Shown: positions 17,279 through 27,159, counted from the first letter of the stretch. The stretch is DNA of 64,000 nt from Yersinia ruckeri ATCC 29473 (GCF_000754815.1 NZ_KN150747.1:1023908-1087907); one strand, 5' to 3'. The notes: generated by a model not told the origin, from the letters alone. Numbers and translations are program-made.

Positions 17279-19354
17279 ATGCAACAGCAGGATAACTCGG
17301 CTAACAACATGGAAATGGCCTCTGCATTGGCTCAGGACCTGGATTCATTATTGAATCAGCACTTTCGTGGTCGCGTGGTGCGTAAAGACCTGACTAAACA
17401 ACTTAAAGAAGGGGCGAATGTTCCGGTCTATGTGCTGGAGTATTTGCTCGGGATGTATTGTGCGTCGGATGATGATGAAGTAATTGAGCAGGGCTTACAG
17501 TCCGTTAAACGCATTCTATCTGATAACTACGTTCGTCCCGATGAAGCGGAAAAAATAAAATCTCTGATCCGTGAACGTGGTTCGTACAAAATCATCGACA
17601 AAGTCACCGTAAAGCTAAATCAAAAGAAAGACGTTTACGAAGCTCAGCTATCTAACTTGGGCATTAAGGATGCCTTGGTGCCATCTCAGATGGTTAAAGA
17701 TAACGAGAAGCTACTGATGGGCGGTATCTGGTGCATGATCACCGTGAACTATTTCTATGAGGAAGGACAGAGAACGTCTCCTTTCTCGTTGATGACGCTG
17801 AAACCTATCCAGATGCCGAATATGGATATGGACGAGGTGTTTGAGGCTCGTAAACAGTTTAGCCGTGACCAGTGGATTGATTTGCTACTGCGTTCTGTGG
17901 GAATGGAGCCAGCCAATATTGAGCAACGTACCAAATGGCACTTAATTGCTCGCATGATCCCATTCGTGGAAAACAATTATAACGTCTGTGAGCTGGGGCC
18001 ACGAGGTACCGGTAAAAGTCATGTTTATAAAGAGTGTTCACCTAATTCGCTGTTGGTATCCGGTGGGCAAACCACCGTGGCTAACCTGTTCTACAACATG
18101 GCCAGCCGCCAGATTGGTTTAGTCGGCATGTGGGACGTGGTGGCATTTGATGAAGTGGCGGGAATTACTTTCAAAGACAAAGACGGCGTGCAAATCATGA
18201 AGGATTACATGGCGTCAGGCTCATTCTCTCGCGGACGTGACTCCATTGAAGGAAAAGCCTCCATGGTATTTGTCGGCAACATCAATCAGAGCGTGGATAC
18301 GCTTGTGAAAACTAGCCATTTGCTCGCGCCGTTCCCGGATGCGATGATCGATACTGCATTTTTTGATCGCTTCCACGCCTATATTCCCGGCTGGGAAATT
18401 CCCAAAATGCGCCCGGAATTTTTCACCAACCGCTACGGTTTGATCACTGATTATCTTGCCGAGTACATGCGTGAAATGCGTAAGCGTAGCTTCTCAGACG
18501 CGATTGATAAATTCTTCAAGCTGGGAGACAACCTCAACCAGCGTGATGTGATTGCTGTACGCCGCACTGTATCTGGCCTGTTAAAGCTAATGCATCCCGA
18601 TGGGGCCTACGATAAAGAAGATGTACGTGCTTGCCTGAGCTATGCGATGGAAGTACGTCGCCGCGTGAAAGAACAACTGAAAAAACTCGGTGGTCTTGAG
18701 TTCTTTGATGTGAACTTTAGTTATATCGATAACGAAAGCCTGGAAGAGTTTTTCGTCAGTGTGCTAGAACAAGGTGGAAGTGAACTGATACCTGTGGGGA
18801 CGCCCAAACCTGGAGTAGTGCATTTGGTAACCCAAGCAGATTCAGGAATGACTGGCCTCTACCGGTTTGAAACCCAGATGATGGCCGGTAATGGCAAACA
18901 TGCTGTTTCAGGTTTGGGATCAAATACTGCGGCGAAGGAAGCTGTTCGTGTTGGTTTCGACTATTTTAAAGGAAACTTGAGCCGAATTAGCGCTGCAGCG
19001 AAATTCTCTGAACATGAATATCATCTTCATGTGGTAGAACTACACAATACAGGCCCAAGTACAACAACCAGTCTTGCATCGTTGATTGCCTTCTGCTCTA
19101 TGTTGCTGGCAAAGCCCGTACAGGAACAGATGGTTGTCCTGGGTAGTATGACTCTGGGTGGGGTGATTAAGCCAGTACAAGATCTAGCTGCATGTCTGCA
19201 GGTGGCATTCGACAGCGGAGCCAAACGAGTGTTGCTACCAATGGCATCAGCTATGGATATTCCAACAGTACCAACCGAGCTATTTACCAAGTTTCAAGTA
19301 AGTTTTTACTCTGATCCTGTTGATGCAGTCTATAAAGCGCTTGGTGTAAATTGA
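17279..19354 (+). CDS. brxL: BREX AAA+ protein BrxL (Lon-like)
   Basis: 691 residues, last gene of the operon, 10 bp after pglZ. N-terminal DNA-binding part, an AAA+ domain with Walker A GPRGTGKS at 240-247 and Walker B VVAFDEVAG around 288-296, and a C-terminal Lon-protease-like domain with GPSTTTSLAS near residue 590. In Lon this last motif holds the catalytic Ser (GPSAG); the Lys of the Lon dyad (in LKEK) is not obvious here, where the aligned stretch reads VQDLAACL, so proteolytic activity is doubtful. Known: BrxL defines type I BREX; structural work on a homologue shows an MCM-like DNA-binding ring. Ends 125 bp before a bidirectional hairpin. Confidence 0.94.
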   Translation: MQQQDNSANNMEMASALAQDLDSLLNQHFRGRVVRKDLTKQLKEGANVPVYVLEYLLGMYCASDDDEVIEQGLQSVKRILSDNYVRPDEAEKIKSLIRERGSYKIIDKVTVKLNQKKDVYEAQLSNLGIKDALVPSQMVKDNEKLLMGGIWCMITVNYFYEEGQRTSPFSLMTLKPIQMPNMDMDEVFEARKQFSRDQWIDLLLRSVGMEPANIEQRTKWHLIARMIPFVENNYNVCELGPRGTGKSHVYKECSPNSLLVSGGQTTVANLFYNMASRQIGLVGMWDVVAFDEVAGITFKDKDGVQIMKDYMASGSFSRGRDSIEGKASMVFVGNINQSVDTLVKTSHLLAPFPDAMIDTAFFDRFHAYIPGWEIPKMRPEFFTNRYGLITDYLAEYMREMRKRSFSDAIDKFFKLGDNLNQRDVIAVRRTVSGLLKLMHPDGAYDKEDVRACLSYAMEVRRRVKEQLKKLGGLEFFDVNFSYIDNESLEEFFVSVLEQGGSELIPVGTPKPGVVHLVTQADSGMTGLYRFETQMMAGNGKHAVSGLGSNTAAKEAVRVGFDYFKGNLSRISAAAKFSEHEYHLHVVELHNTGPSTTTSLASLIAFCSMLLAKPVQEQMVVLGSMTLGGVIKPVQDLAACLQVAFDSGAKRVLLPMASAMDIPTVPTELFTKFQVSFYSDPVDAVYKALGVN

Positions 19355-19479
19355 TCTGACGGAAACTAAGCATCCAGGAATAAATGGTTTGTCACGCTAC
19401 TACACCTTTACCTACTTGTGCTTCCTTCCTGGAGATGAATTGGCAGTTAACTGTATTACGAGGAATAGCCCGCGTTGAA

Positions 19480-19512
19480 AAAACAAGGCATAAGAGGTAA
19501 ATGCCTTGTTTT
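19480..19512. terminator. Bidirectional terminator between brxL and integrase remnant
   Basis: Perfect 12-bp stem: AAAACAAGGCAT (19480-19491) and ATGCCTTGTTTT (19501-19512) with a 9-base loop. A-run on one side and T-run on the other let it end both the brx operon (plus) and the convergent integrase fragment (minus). Confidence 0.8.
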
Positions 19513-19522
19513 TACTATTGCG

Positions 19523-19819
19523 TCATACCGCTTTCAATTTACCAAAATCAAACGGACTAACCCCCTTCTCCCGATTCGCATCCAGAAAATCCGCCCACCA
19601 TTGCAGCATTAGCCTGCGCTCATCCAAATGTTCTGCCTTATGGATGTATGCCGCACGGACACCATTACGTTCCTGATGGCTCATTTGGCGCTCCACTGCA
19701 TCCCTAGACCACAATCCCGACTCAATCAACGCGCTGTGTGCCATGGTTCTGAAACCGTACCTGTACACATCCTTGTTGATCTCATAGTCCATCAAACGTA
19801 ACGCTTGGTTGATGGAGTT
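19523..19819 (-). pseudogene. Truncated P4-type integrase, C-terminal fragment
   Basis: About 99 codons open from just after a stop at 19820-19822 to the stop at 19523. It reads INQALRLMDYE, then YGFRTMAHSALIESGLWS, VERQMSHQERNGVRAAYIHK and the tail DERRLMLQWWADFLD: the end of a tyrosine recombinase with the HxxR box (first His replaced by Tyr), the second conserved His/Trp position and the catalytic Tyr region. The arm-binding domain, the core and the first Arg are absent and no start codon context is present. It is only distantly similar to the intact integrase next to it, so it comes from a different element rather than from a duplication. Confidence 0.85.
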
Positions 19820-19911
19820 TTACTCACTGAGCGACGTTTATGGTAAAAAATAAGCAGCAGAAACCAACAACACCAGTATCATTACTGACGTTGTTGGATT
19901 TGTGAGACAGG

Positions 19912-21120
19912 TTACTGCTCAGCGGATGGTTTTGACATAACTCCCCCATGCTCCAGATAGTCGATATAATCAGCATACCACTGCATCATTTCTCGCCGTT
20001 GCTCCAGATACAAAGCATGGTTATAGGTTCCCCGGATACTGTTTTTATCCGCATGTGCGAGCTGGAGTTCAATCCAGGCTGAGTTATAGCTCTGTTCATG
20101 CAAAATGGTACTCATGGTGTGACGAAAACCATGTCCTGTCGCTTTACCATCATAACCAATACGTTTTAGCACCATATTGATGCTGGCTTCGCTCATGGGC
20201 TTATTGACGTCGTTGCGTCCTGGAAAAACCAGCCGATAGCTTCCAGTCACGTTCTGAAGTTCTCGCAGGATGGCTACGACTTGCCGGGTCAGGGGAACGA
20301 CATGTTTACGCCGCATTTTCATGCGACTTTCCGGTACTGTCCACAGAGCGTTGTCGAAATCAAACTCTTGCCATTCTGCAGCACGCAATTCGACAGTGCG
20401 AACACCGGTCAATAAAAGCAGTCGAGTGGCGAGGCGGGTGAGGGAACTACCGTGATATTCAGCCAACTTCTGAAGGAACTCAGGAAGCTCTCTGGCGATT
20501 AGATGAGGGAAGTGCTCTGTTTTGGGGGGACTCAAGGCTCCGGCCAATTCTGCCACAGGGTTCACCGTTGCCCGGCCAGTGGCAATAGCGTAACGGAAAA
20601 TCTGATTACAGAATTGCCGCACTTTACGCATTTTCTCCAGAGCTCCGCGCTTTTCTATCAGGCGTAGCACCTGAAGCATCTCCAGCGGGAGGATCTCTGT
20701 GACAGGGCGTTTCCCTACATGTGGGAAGATATCCTTCTCAAGGGCCTCCAGGACGCTTTCTGCATAGCTTGCAGACCATGACGTACATTTGTAGGTATGC
20801 CATTCAGTAGCGAGGGTATGGAAGGTATTTTCTACTGTGAATTTTTTGGTTTGCTTCTCGCGCTGTTTCTGCTCGCTGGGGTCATGACCCTCGGCGAGGA
20901 GTTTTCGTGCTTCTTCACGCTTTAGCCTGGCCTCGGCTAATGAGATATCAGGGTAGACACCAATAGAGAGTTTTTTCTCTTTGCCTGATACGCGGTATTT
21001 CATGCGCCAATATTTACGGCCGTTGGTGGTGACCAGTAGAAAAAGGCCACGCTCATCAGTGAGTTTGTAATCTTTCTCTTTCGGCTTTGCAGTCTCGACT
21101 TGTCTGGCATTGAGTGGCAT
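19912..21120 (-). CDS. P4-family tyrosine integrase of the island
   Basis: 402 residues. N-terminal DUF4102 arm-binding domain (MPLNARQVETAKPKEKDYKL ... LFLLVTTNGRKYW, SIGVYPDISLAEAR), SAM-like core-binding domain, and a catalytic domain with Arg in LLLTGVRTVELRAAEW, HGFRHTMSTIL, LAHADKNSIRGTYNHA with the catalytic Tyr. All residues of the R-H-R-H-Y set are visible, so it should be active. It starts 177 bp from the 3' end of the tRNA-Phe gene and reads away from it, the standard arrangement for an element integrated at that tRNA. Repeats upstream of its start may be Int arm sites or operators. Confidence 0.95.
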   Translation of the reverse strand: MPLNARQVETAKPKEKDYKLTDERGLFLLVTTNGRKYWRMKYRVSGKEKKLSIGVYPDISLAEARLKREEARKLLAEGHDPSEQKQREKQTKKFTVENTFHTLATEWHTYKCTSWSASYAESVLEALEKDIFPHVGKRPVTEILPLEMLQVLRLIEKRGALEKMRKVRQFCNQIFRYAIATGRATVNPVAELAGALSPPKTEHFPHLIARELPEFLQKLAEYHGSSLTRLATRLLLLTGVRTVELRAAEWQEFDFDNALWTVPESRMKMRRKHVVPLTRQVVAILRELQNVTGSYRLVFPGRNDVNKPMSEASINMVLKRIGYDGKATGHGFRHTMSTILHEQSYNSAWIELQLAHADKNSIRGTYNHALYLEQRREMMQWYADYIDYLEHGGVMSKPSAEQ

Positions 21121-21121
21121 T

Positions 21122-21172
21122 TGGGGGCCCCTAAATCACATTGAACAAGATAAGCCCCCAGTTAAGCCCCCA
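21122..21172. promoter_or_regulatory. Repeated GCCCCC boxes upstream of integrase (candidate arm-type/operator sites)
   Basis: TAAGCCCCCA occurs at 21151-21160 and 21163-21172, 12 bp apart, and an inverted TGGGGGC at 21122-21128 directly before the integrase start. Between island integrase and its attachment site such short repeats are typical of arm-type binding sites and of integrase autoregulation; function inferred only from position. Confidence 0.5.
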
Positions 21173-21296
21173 AACATCACTTGATTGGTGTTGATGTAGG
21201 TTGACCTCAGTGGAACTTAAAATGGATTAATGTTGAGTATGATAGTGATTATAAAGGAGTTTACTTGAATTCAGAAGACGTGGGGAGAAGTGAAAG

Positions 21297-21372
21297 TGGT
21301 GCCCGGACTCGGAATCGAACCAAGGACACGGGGATTTTCAATCCCCTGCTCTACCGACTGAGCTATCCGGGC
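21297..21372 (-). tRNA. tRNA-Phe (GAA)
   Basis: Complete 76-nt gene including encoded CCA on the minus strand. Acceptor stem GCCCGGA/TCCGGGC, anticodon GAA (plus-strand 21337-21339), TTCGATTC T-loop. Identical in layout to E. coli pheU/pheV, and it lies beside yjdC-dsbD as E. coli pheU does. Its 3' end is the island attachment site; the gene is restored intact after integration. Confidence 0.97.
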
Positions 21373-21513
21373 AACGGAGCGCATTAAACCGTATTGGCCG
21401 CTGATCGTCAACGAGTTTATGGCAAAAAACACCTAAAACCATTCCGATCGCTGTCTTTTCAGGCAAATCTTGCCAAGTTTACCATTTCCCCATCAAATAA
21501 ATGACAGATTCAT

Positions 21514-22089
21514 TCAGCTAAGCGCACCATTTTTTCGGCATTGGGCGACGGCTAATACATCTTCAGCCAGGCGCTTGGCTACTGCCACATCCTGAGGCTG
21601 ACGCTTAATCAATAATTTGCTTAGGCAACCTTCCAAAATCAGCTCCATTTGCTGTGCTACCATTTCAGCATCATCCGCTTCAATCTCATGCAGTAGCGCC
21701 AGAGAATAGTCCAGCGAAGCCTGTTTTTGCTGCTCTGCAAGCTGGTGAATAGGGTGGTCGGCCTCGGGAAAGAAACTACAGGCGGCGATAAACAGACAGC
21801 CGGGATAACGCTGCTGTTTTACCTGTTCCTCTAACGTCTGATATCGCGCCAGCAGTTTTTGTTGTGGCGTGAGATTTTCGTCCAACTGTAGTTGCCGACG
21901 CCAGGTATCAATTTGTTGGCCGTGATAGCGCAGACAATCATACAACAGCGCTTCACGATCGGGCCAAAAGCGTTGGAGATCGCTGACGGGCAAGGATAAT
22001 TTTTCTGCCAGCATGTCCAGACTGGTGGTTGCGAGGCCCCGTTGTTCTAAAAGATTAAGGGCGCAGCTCAAGACTTCTTCACGTTGCAC
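21514..22089 (-). CDS. yjdC: TetR-family regulator YjdC
   Basis: 191 residues. N-terminal TetR helix-turn-helix (residues about 1-50: [41 protein letters not shown]) and a YjdC-type C-terminal domain with [14 protein letters not shown]. Downstream of dsbD in the same direction with 39 bp between them, as in E. coli cutA-dsbD-yjdC, so it is probably the last gene of that unit. Ligand and targets are unknown in the family as far as I know. First core gene outside the island. Confidence 0.88.
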   Translation of the reverse strand: MQREEVLSCALNLLEQRGLATTSLDMLAEKLSLPVSDLQRFWPDREALLYDCLRYHGQQIDTWRRQLQLDENLTPQQKLLARYQTLEEQVKQQRYPGCLFIAACSFFPEADHPIHQLAEQQKQASLDYSLALLHEIEADDAEMVAQQMELILEGCLSKLLIKRQPQDVAVAKRLAEDVLAVAQCRKNGALS

Positions 22090-22128
22090 GTTGCTTCTCC
22101 TCCCACATCGGTGTTTTGCCAGTGTGGA

Positions 22129-23856
22129 TTACCGATGACTATTCTGCAAATGCTGTAAAAACGCATTGGCATCCATAAAGCCGGTTACGCGCGCAGGCGT
22201 CACTTCATTTCCCAGTGCATCGAAAAACAGAATAGTGGGTAATCCTAATACATTGAGCGCTTTCAGCATGGCGGCCTGTTCGTCGTTATTGGCAGTCACA
22301 TCAGCCTGTAGTAACAGGGTATTGGCGAGTTGTGCTTGTACCCGTTTATCACTGAAAGTGTATTTTTCGAACTCTTTACAGGCGATACACCAATCGGCGT
22401 ACAAGTCCAACATGACCGGTTTGCCTTGGGCTTTCGCCAATGCATCCTGAAGCTCCGGCAGATTACTGACCCGCTGGAAATTGAGGTGATTGATTTCGCT
22501 TGGCTGTGCGGTGTGATGGCCGAATACCCAATCTTGTAATGGTCGGGCGGCGATCAATAACCCGGCTAGCAGGGTTATTTGCAGTACTCTGATCCAGCCT
22601 TGATGGGCTTTTAGGCTGACAATAAAGGCCCAACCGAAGAACGCAACCGCCAATAGACTCCACAGTCGCATGCCCCACAGGTCACCAATAATACGTTCCA
22701 ATAGGAATACCGGCAGTGCCAGAATCACAAACCCGAAGGCTTCTTTAACGTATTGCATCCACGGTCCACTGCGTGGCAGTAAGCGGTTACCAAACATTGT
22801 TACCGCGACCAGCGGAATACCCATCCCCAGCGCGTATAAATACAGGGTACCACCACCAGCCAGCATGTTACCGCTTTGGGCGATATATAGCAGAATGGCA
22901 CTGAGCGGCGCAGTAGTGCAGGGAGAACAAATCAGCCCAGCCAGTGCACCCATCGCGAACACTCCCGCGAGGGAACCTCCGCGCTGATGATTACTCCACT
23001 GTACCAAGCGGGTTTGCAAGGAAGAGGGTAATTGTAGGGAGTATAGGCCGAACATCGACAATGCAAGCAGCACAAATAATGCGGATAAACCGATCAGTAC
23101 GTATGGGTGTTGTAGTGCGGCCTGAAACTGTAATCCAGCGGCGGCGACGACTAATCCTAGTAAGGTATAGGTTAATGCCATGCCTTGTACGTAAACCACG
23201 GCTAAAACAAAAATACGCCGCTGGCTATGAGGTTTTTCCCGCCCGAGAATGATGGCTGAAATCAGCGGATACATCGGTAAAACACAGGGTGTAAAGGCGA
23301 TACCTATACCAATCAGTAGCGCCCAAAGCGGGGAAAATGGCAACGAGGCTGGCTCTGGCTGCGTAGATTTGGGCTGGGCTGGTGGTGTTATCGGTACCAC
23401 TACTTGGCTGGCGACAATCGCACTTAGCGGGACAATGCGGGTTTCCGGCGGGTAGCAGAAACCCGCATCGGCACAACCTTGGTAAGTCACGCTGACGTTG
23501 GCATCTTTCCCTGCTTGTGTAATGGGAACTTGTAGCGTCAACCTGTGTTTAAAGATGGCGACTTCGCCATAGAATTCATCTTGATGAGCAACGCCTTCGG
23601 GGATGTTGATTGCTCCGAGGGTGGCCTGTTGTGGCACTATTTTTATTTGCTGACGATAAAGGTAATAGCCGGGATGAATCTGCCAGCTTAGATTGAGTTG
23701 GTCACCTTGTTGCCTGAAATCAAAGGCAAAAGCCTGATCGACCGGTAAGAATCTGCTTTGGCTACTTTGCTGGCCAAAAAGAGAGGCTTGCACACTTTGT
23801 GGTGCCAGTAGAGCGCTGCATAGCAGCAGTATCAGTGTAAAGACGCGTTGAGCCAT
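22129..23856 (-). CDS. dsbD: Thiol:disulfide interchange protein DsbD
   Basis: 575 residues. Signal peptide (residues 1-24, ending SVQA), periplasmic alpha domain with the Cys pair in [12 protein letters not shown], eight-helix membrane domain with redox cysteines in [11 protein letters not shown] and [10 protein letters not shown], and a C-terminal thioredoxin-like gamma domain with the CxxC in [13 protein letters not shown]. Known: moves electrons from cytoplasmic thioredoxin to periplasmic DsbC, DsbG and CcmG. Overlaps the end of cutA by 25 bases, as in E. coli, so the two are co-transcribed. Confidence 0.97.
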   Translation of the reverse strand: MAQRVFTLILLLCSALLAPQSVQASLFGQQSSQSRFLPVDQAFAFDFRQQGDQLNLSWQIHPGYYLYRQQIKIVPQQATLGAINIPEGVAHQDEFYGEVAIFKHRLTLQVPITQAGKDANVSVTYQGCADAGFCYPPETRIVPLSAIVASQVVVPITPPAQPKSTQPEPASLPFSPLWALLIGIGIAFTPCVLPMYPLISAIILGREKPHSQRRIFVLAVVYVQGMALTYTLLGLVVAAAGLQFQAALQHPYVLIGLSALFVLLALSMFGLYSLQLPSSLQTRLVQWSNHQRGGSLAGVFAMGALAGLICSPCTTAPLSAILLYIAQSGNMLAGGGTLYLYALGMGIPLVAVTMFGNRLLPRSGPWMQYVKEAFGFVILALPVFLLERIIGDLWGMRLWSLLAVAFFGWAFIVSLKAHQGWIRVLQITLLAGLLIAARPLQDWVFGHHTAQPSEINHLNFQRVSNLPELQDALAKAQGKPVMLDLYADWCIACKEFEKYTFSDKRVQAQLANTLLLQADVTANNDEQAAMLKALNVLGLPTILFFDALGNEVTPARVTGFMDANAFLQHLQNSHR

Positions 23857-24155
23857 GACAGGTAATCTTTATCTCCATCCTTGACCGGCAATACCAGCAA
23901 CTCTGGCGTTTGGTAAGGGTGATGTTGTTTAATATAGGTGAGTAATGCCTGCTGATGGGTGCTATTGCTTTTGAATAGCATTTGCACTTCATACTCTTGC
24001 TCGAGCCGTCCTTCCCAATAATAAAGAGAAGTGGCACCGGGTAACAGAGTGACGCAGGCAGCCAGTTTTTCGCCAAGAACTCGAGTGGCCAGATCTTGGG
24101 CACTGGCTTCGTCCGGCGCAGTACAGAGCACCACGATGACATCAGAATCAGGCAT
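23832..24155 (-). CDS. cutA: Divalent-cation tolerance protein CutA
   Basis: 107 residues, full length. CutA1 ferredoxin-like fold: [18 protein letters not shown], then [31 protein letters not shown] split over two strands, and the end [24 protein letters not shown]. Known: trimeric protein linked to copper tolerance and, in E. coli, transcribed with dsbD. Promoter must lie in the 145 bp between this gene and the dcuA terminator region. Confidence 0.95.
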   Translation of the reverse strand: MPDSDVIVVLCTAPDEASAQDLATRVLGEKLAACVTLLPGATSLYYWEGRLEQEYEVQMLFKSNSTHQQALLTYIKQHHPYQTPELLVLPVKDGDKDYLSWLNASLH

Positions 24156-24271
24156 TTTTACCTCGTTAGGAAAAGCTGATAGTGATGCACTATACCCCGA
24201 ATGGGTGGTTGGTCAGAAGATGATTTATACAACGAGGCGATTTAATAGGCAGAACAATGGGGGATAATTGA

Positions 24272-24292
24272 AGGGGCGCAGTGTGCGCCCCT
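24272..24292 (-). terminator. Hairpin after dcuA
   Basis: AGGGGCGCA (24272-24280) pairs with TGCGCCCCT (24284-24292), 9-bp stem and 3-base loop, 9 bp after the dcuA stop. The following minus-strand sequence TTCAATTATC has only a weak T-run. Confidence 0.6.
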
Positions 24293-24300
24293 GGAAAATG

Positions 24301-25602
24301 TTAGAGAACCAAACCGCCCATGACAAAGCCGAATACGACGGCCAGAGCGACCCCGATGGTGCCGGGAATAAAGAACGGATGGTTAAACACAAAACGACCG
24401 ATTCGTGTGGTACCTGTATCGTCCATCTGTACCGCCGCAACCAGTGTTGGGTAGGTTGGCAAGATAAACAGACCAGAAACTGCTGCAAAGGATGCGATAG
24501 CCGCCAATGGTGTGACGTTTAAGGCCATTGCCATCGGCATCAGTGCCTTGGCGGTTGCTGCCTGAGAATACAGCAGTGCAGAGCAGAAGAAGAAAATCAC
24601 TGCCAGCAACCATGAGTGAGCCTGAATCAGGCCACCTGCGGTTTCTTTTATCCACACCAAATTGTGTTGCACGAAGGTATCGCCCAGCCATGCTACACCC
24701 AGAATACAAATACAAGCGCTCATGCCCGCTTTAAAGGTACTGGAGTTGAGGATGGAGTCGGTATCCACGGAACAAATTAGCGTAGTCAGTGTTGCAACGC
24801 TCAGCATGATGATCAGAATTGCGTTGGTGGTATTCATCAGTGGTGTTGCAACCAGACCGACGCTTGGACTGTTGATAATGGCATAAGCCACTACGCACAG
24901 CACGCCGACCAAGAACAGTAGCACCGAAGTTTTTGCCCGCGGTTTGATCACTTTGACTTGATCGCCACGCAGTGTCACCAAACCTTCTTCCAGACGTTTC
25001 AGATAGATTGGGTCATCGGACAGTTTGGAGTTAAAGCACCAAGACACCAGCAGCGACATAACAAACACGGCGCACAGGGTTGATGGAATCACAATCATCA
25101 GCAAATGCAGATAGCTAACGCCGTGACCTTCCATGACGGAGGACATGTACACCACTGCCGCAGAGATCGGCGAGGCAGTAATGGCGATTTGCGCTGAAAC
25201 CACTGCGGTTGATAGCGGGCGACAAGGCTTGATGCCTTGTTCTTTCGCGACTTCAGCAATTACTGGCAGTGCTGACAGTGAAATATTACCTGTACCGGCA
25301 AAAATAGTCAGGAAATAGGTAACCAGCGGAGCCAAAATGGTGATGTGTTTTGGATTCTTGCGCAGCAATTTTTCAGTTTGCTGTACCAGATAGTCCATCC
25401 CGCCCGCGACCTGCATTGCAGAGATGGCAGCAATGACGGCCATAATGATTGAGATAACGTCGAAGGGAATGCTGCCGGGTTTAACGCCAATAATGGCTAA
25501 AACCAAAACACCGATACCCCCTGCAAAACCTATTCCGATACCGCCCAGCCTGGCCCCTAAAAAAATGGCCAGCAGAACAATGACCAATTCTACGGCTATC
25601 AT
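24301..25602 (-). CDS. dcuA: Anaerobic C4-dicarboxylate transporter DcuA
   Basis: 433 residues from the ATG at 25602, preceded by AAGGAG; the frame is open 24 codons further but that part is not in the family. About ten hydrophobic segments, beginning MIAVELVIVLLAIFLGARLG. Known: inner-membrane antiporter for aspartate, fumarate, malate and succinate, used in anaerobic fumarate respiration and aspartate uptake. It follows aspA in the same direction with an intrinsic terminator between; partial read-through from aspA plus an own promoter is known in E. coli. Functionally linked to frdABCD at 41-44 kb. Confidence 0.96.
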   Translation of the reverse strand: MIAVELVIVLLAIFLGARLGGIGIGFAGGIGVLVLAIIGVKPGSIPFDVISIIMAVIAAISAMQVAGGMDYLVQQTEKLLRKNPKHITILAPLVTYFLTIFAGTGNISLSALPVIAEVAKEQGIKPCRPLSTAVVSAQIAITASPISAAVVYMSSVMEGHGVSYLHLLMIVIPSTLCAVFVMSLLVSWCFNSKLSDDPIYLKRLEEGLVTLRGDQVKVIKPRAKTSVLLFLVGVLCVVAYAIINSPSVGLVATPLMNTTNAILIIMLSVATLTTLICSVDTDSILNSSTFKAGMSACICILGVAWLGDTFVQHNLVWIKETAGGLIQAHSWLLAVIFFFCSALLYSQAATAKALMPMAMALNVTPLAAIASFAAVSGLFILPTYPTLVAAVQMDDTGTTRIGRFVFNHPFFIPGTIGVALAVVFGFVMGGLVL

Positions 25603-25666
25603 AGTGTTTACTCCTTGAATGAAATGAAAATCAAAAGTTAAAAAAATTGTGTTTGCCAGAAAGTAA

Positions 25667-25702
25667 AAAGGCACGCTGTCCAGAGGAATTAGCGTGCCTT
25701 TA
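25667..25702 (-). terminator. aspA terminator before dcuA
   Basis: AAAGGCACGCT (25667-25677) pairs with AGCGTGCCTTT (25691-25701); on the minus strand the stem is followed by TTTTTACTTT. Lies between aspA and dcuA. Confidence 0.85.
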
Positions 25703-25722
25703 AGGGCTACCGGATGGTTATT

Positions 25723-27159
25723 TTATTGTTCATTTTCATCAGTATAGCGTTTTGCTTTATAGGCTGGGTGCATCAGGTTCTCAACAGAGAAGATATCATC
25801 CAGCTCGGCTTCAGTTAGCAGGCCGCGTTCAAGAACCACTTCCCGCACATTTTTACCGGTTTCAGCACAAATCTTCCCAACGATGTCACCATTATGGTGG
25901 CCAATGAATGGGTTCAGATAAGTCACAATACCGATAGAATTGAACACATAGCTTTCGCAAACTTCTTTGTTTGCGGTAATACCGTTAATGCATTTTTCCA
26001 GCAGGTTATAGCAAGCGTTAGTCAGAATATGAATAGATTCAAACATCGCTTGACCAATAACAGGTTCCATTACGTTCAGTTGGAGCTGACCGGCTTCGGC
26101 TGCCATAGTAACGCAAGTGTCGTTTCCGATCACTTTAAAGCAAACCTGATTGACCACTTCTGGAATCACTGGGTTCACTTTGGCTGGCATGATAGAAGAA
26201 CCCGCTTGCAATTCTGGCAGGTTGATTTCGTTCAGACCCGTGCGCGGGCCGGATGACAGCAAGCGTAAGTCGTTGCAGATTTTTGACATTTTGACTGCCA
26301 GACGTTTCAGCGCACTGTGCACCATAACGTAAGCGCCGCAATCAGAGGTCGCTTCGATCAAATCTTCAGCAGGTACCACCGGCAGCCCACTGATTTCAGC
26401 CAGTTTTTTCACTGCCAGCTCGGAATAACCTTCTGGAGTGTTCAGTGCAGTACCGATAGCGGTGGCACCAAGGTTCACTTCCAGCAGCAGTTCTGCGGTG
26501 CGTTGCAGGTTTTTGGTTTCTTCATTCAGCAATACTTGGAATGCGCGGAATTCCTGGCCCAGTGTCATTGGCACGGCATCCTGCAACTGGGTACGACCCA
26601 TTTTCAGAATGGTTTCGAATTCTTTGGATTTTTTGCCGAACCCCTGACCCAACTCGTTGATGGCATCGATCAGTTTCATGATGGATGCATAAACCGCGAT
26701 GCGGAAACCCGTCGGGTAGGCATCGTTGGTGGACTGGCATTTGTTCAAATGATCATTTGGGTTCAGATATTGATATTCACCCTTTTGATGCCCCATCAGT
26801 TCCAGTCCAATGTTGGCCAGAACTTCGTTAGTATTCATATTTAATGAAGTACCTGCACCACCCTGGAATACATCAACCGGGAATTGGTCCATGCATTTGC
26901 CTTTATCCAGAACTTCGTCACATGCCCGGATGATAATGTCGGCAATTTTGTGTGGAATGGTGTGTAATTCTTTGTTAGCCATGGCAGCGGCTTTTTTCAC
27001 CATTACCATACCGCGGACAAATTCAGGCACGTCGCTGATTTTGCTGTTACTGATGTAGAAGTTTTCAATCGCACGCAGGGTATGGACACCGTAGTAAGCC
27101 TCTGCGGGGACTTCTCGTGTACCTAACAGGTCTTCTTCGATACGAATGTTATTTGACAT
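25723..27159 (-). CDS. aspA: Aspartate ammonia-lyase AspA
   Basis: 478 residues, full length. Fumarase/aspartase superfamily signature [11 protein letters not shown] (with the catalytic Ser of the flexible loop), [11 protein letters not shown] and the N-terminal [19 protein letters not shown]. Reaction: L-aspartate to fumarate plus ammonia, in the cytoplasm, feeding fumarate respiration. Upstream of dcuA in the same direction. A perfect CRP half-site pair lies 184 bp upstream of the start, matching the known CRP dependence of aspA in E. coli. Confidence 0.97.
   Translation of the reverse strand: MSNNIRIEEDLLGTREVPAEAYYGVHTLRAIENFYISNSKISDVPEFVRGMVMVKKAAAMANKELHTIPHKIADIIIRACDEVLDKGKCMDQFPVDVFQGGAGTSLNMNTNEVLANIGLELMGHQKGEYQYLNPNDHLNKCQSTNDAYPTGFRIAVYASIMKLIDAINELGQGFGKKSKEFETILKMGRTQLQDAVPMTLGQEFRAFQVLLNEETKNLQRTAELLLEVNLGATAIGTALNTPEGYSELAVKKLAEISGLPVVPAEDLIEATSDCGAYVMVHSALKRLAVKMSKICNDLRLLSSGPRTGLNEINLPELQAGSSIMPAKVNPVIPEVVNQVCFKVIGNDTCVTMAAEAGQLQLNVMEPVIGQAMFESIHILTNACYNLLEKCINGITANKEVCESYVFNSIGIVTYLNPFIGHHNGDIVGKICAETGKNVREVVLERGLLTEAELDDIFSVENLMHPAYKAKRYTDENEQ

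Larger units (their letters stand above)
1..21299. mobile_element. Genomic island at tRNA-Phe carrying BREX defence (left end outside window)
   Basis: Seen: a P4-type integrase lies immediately downstream of a tRNA-Phe gene, with satellite-type genes (Gp2/YagK-like, AlpA), a peptidase-type regulator pair, a complete BREX operon, a transposase remnant and a truncated second integrase between it and the left edge. All genes right of the tRNA are core enterobacterial genes in E. coli-like order, so the tRNA marks the right boundary. The matching att repeat of the tRNA 3' end was not seen in the first 21 kb, so the left boundary lies outside the window. Known: phe-tRNA genes are frequent island targets, including YAPI in Yersinia and islands at pheU in E. 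coli. Inference: a composite island built by more than one integration. Confidence 0.85.

Noticed and set aside
1-21299. Left att repeat of the tRNA-Phe 3' end
   Set aside because: I scanned for the last 15-20 bases of the tRNA and saw no second copy; the left end of the island is probably outside the window.
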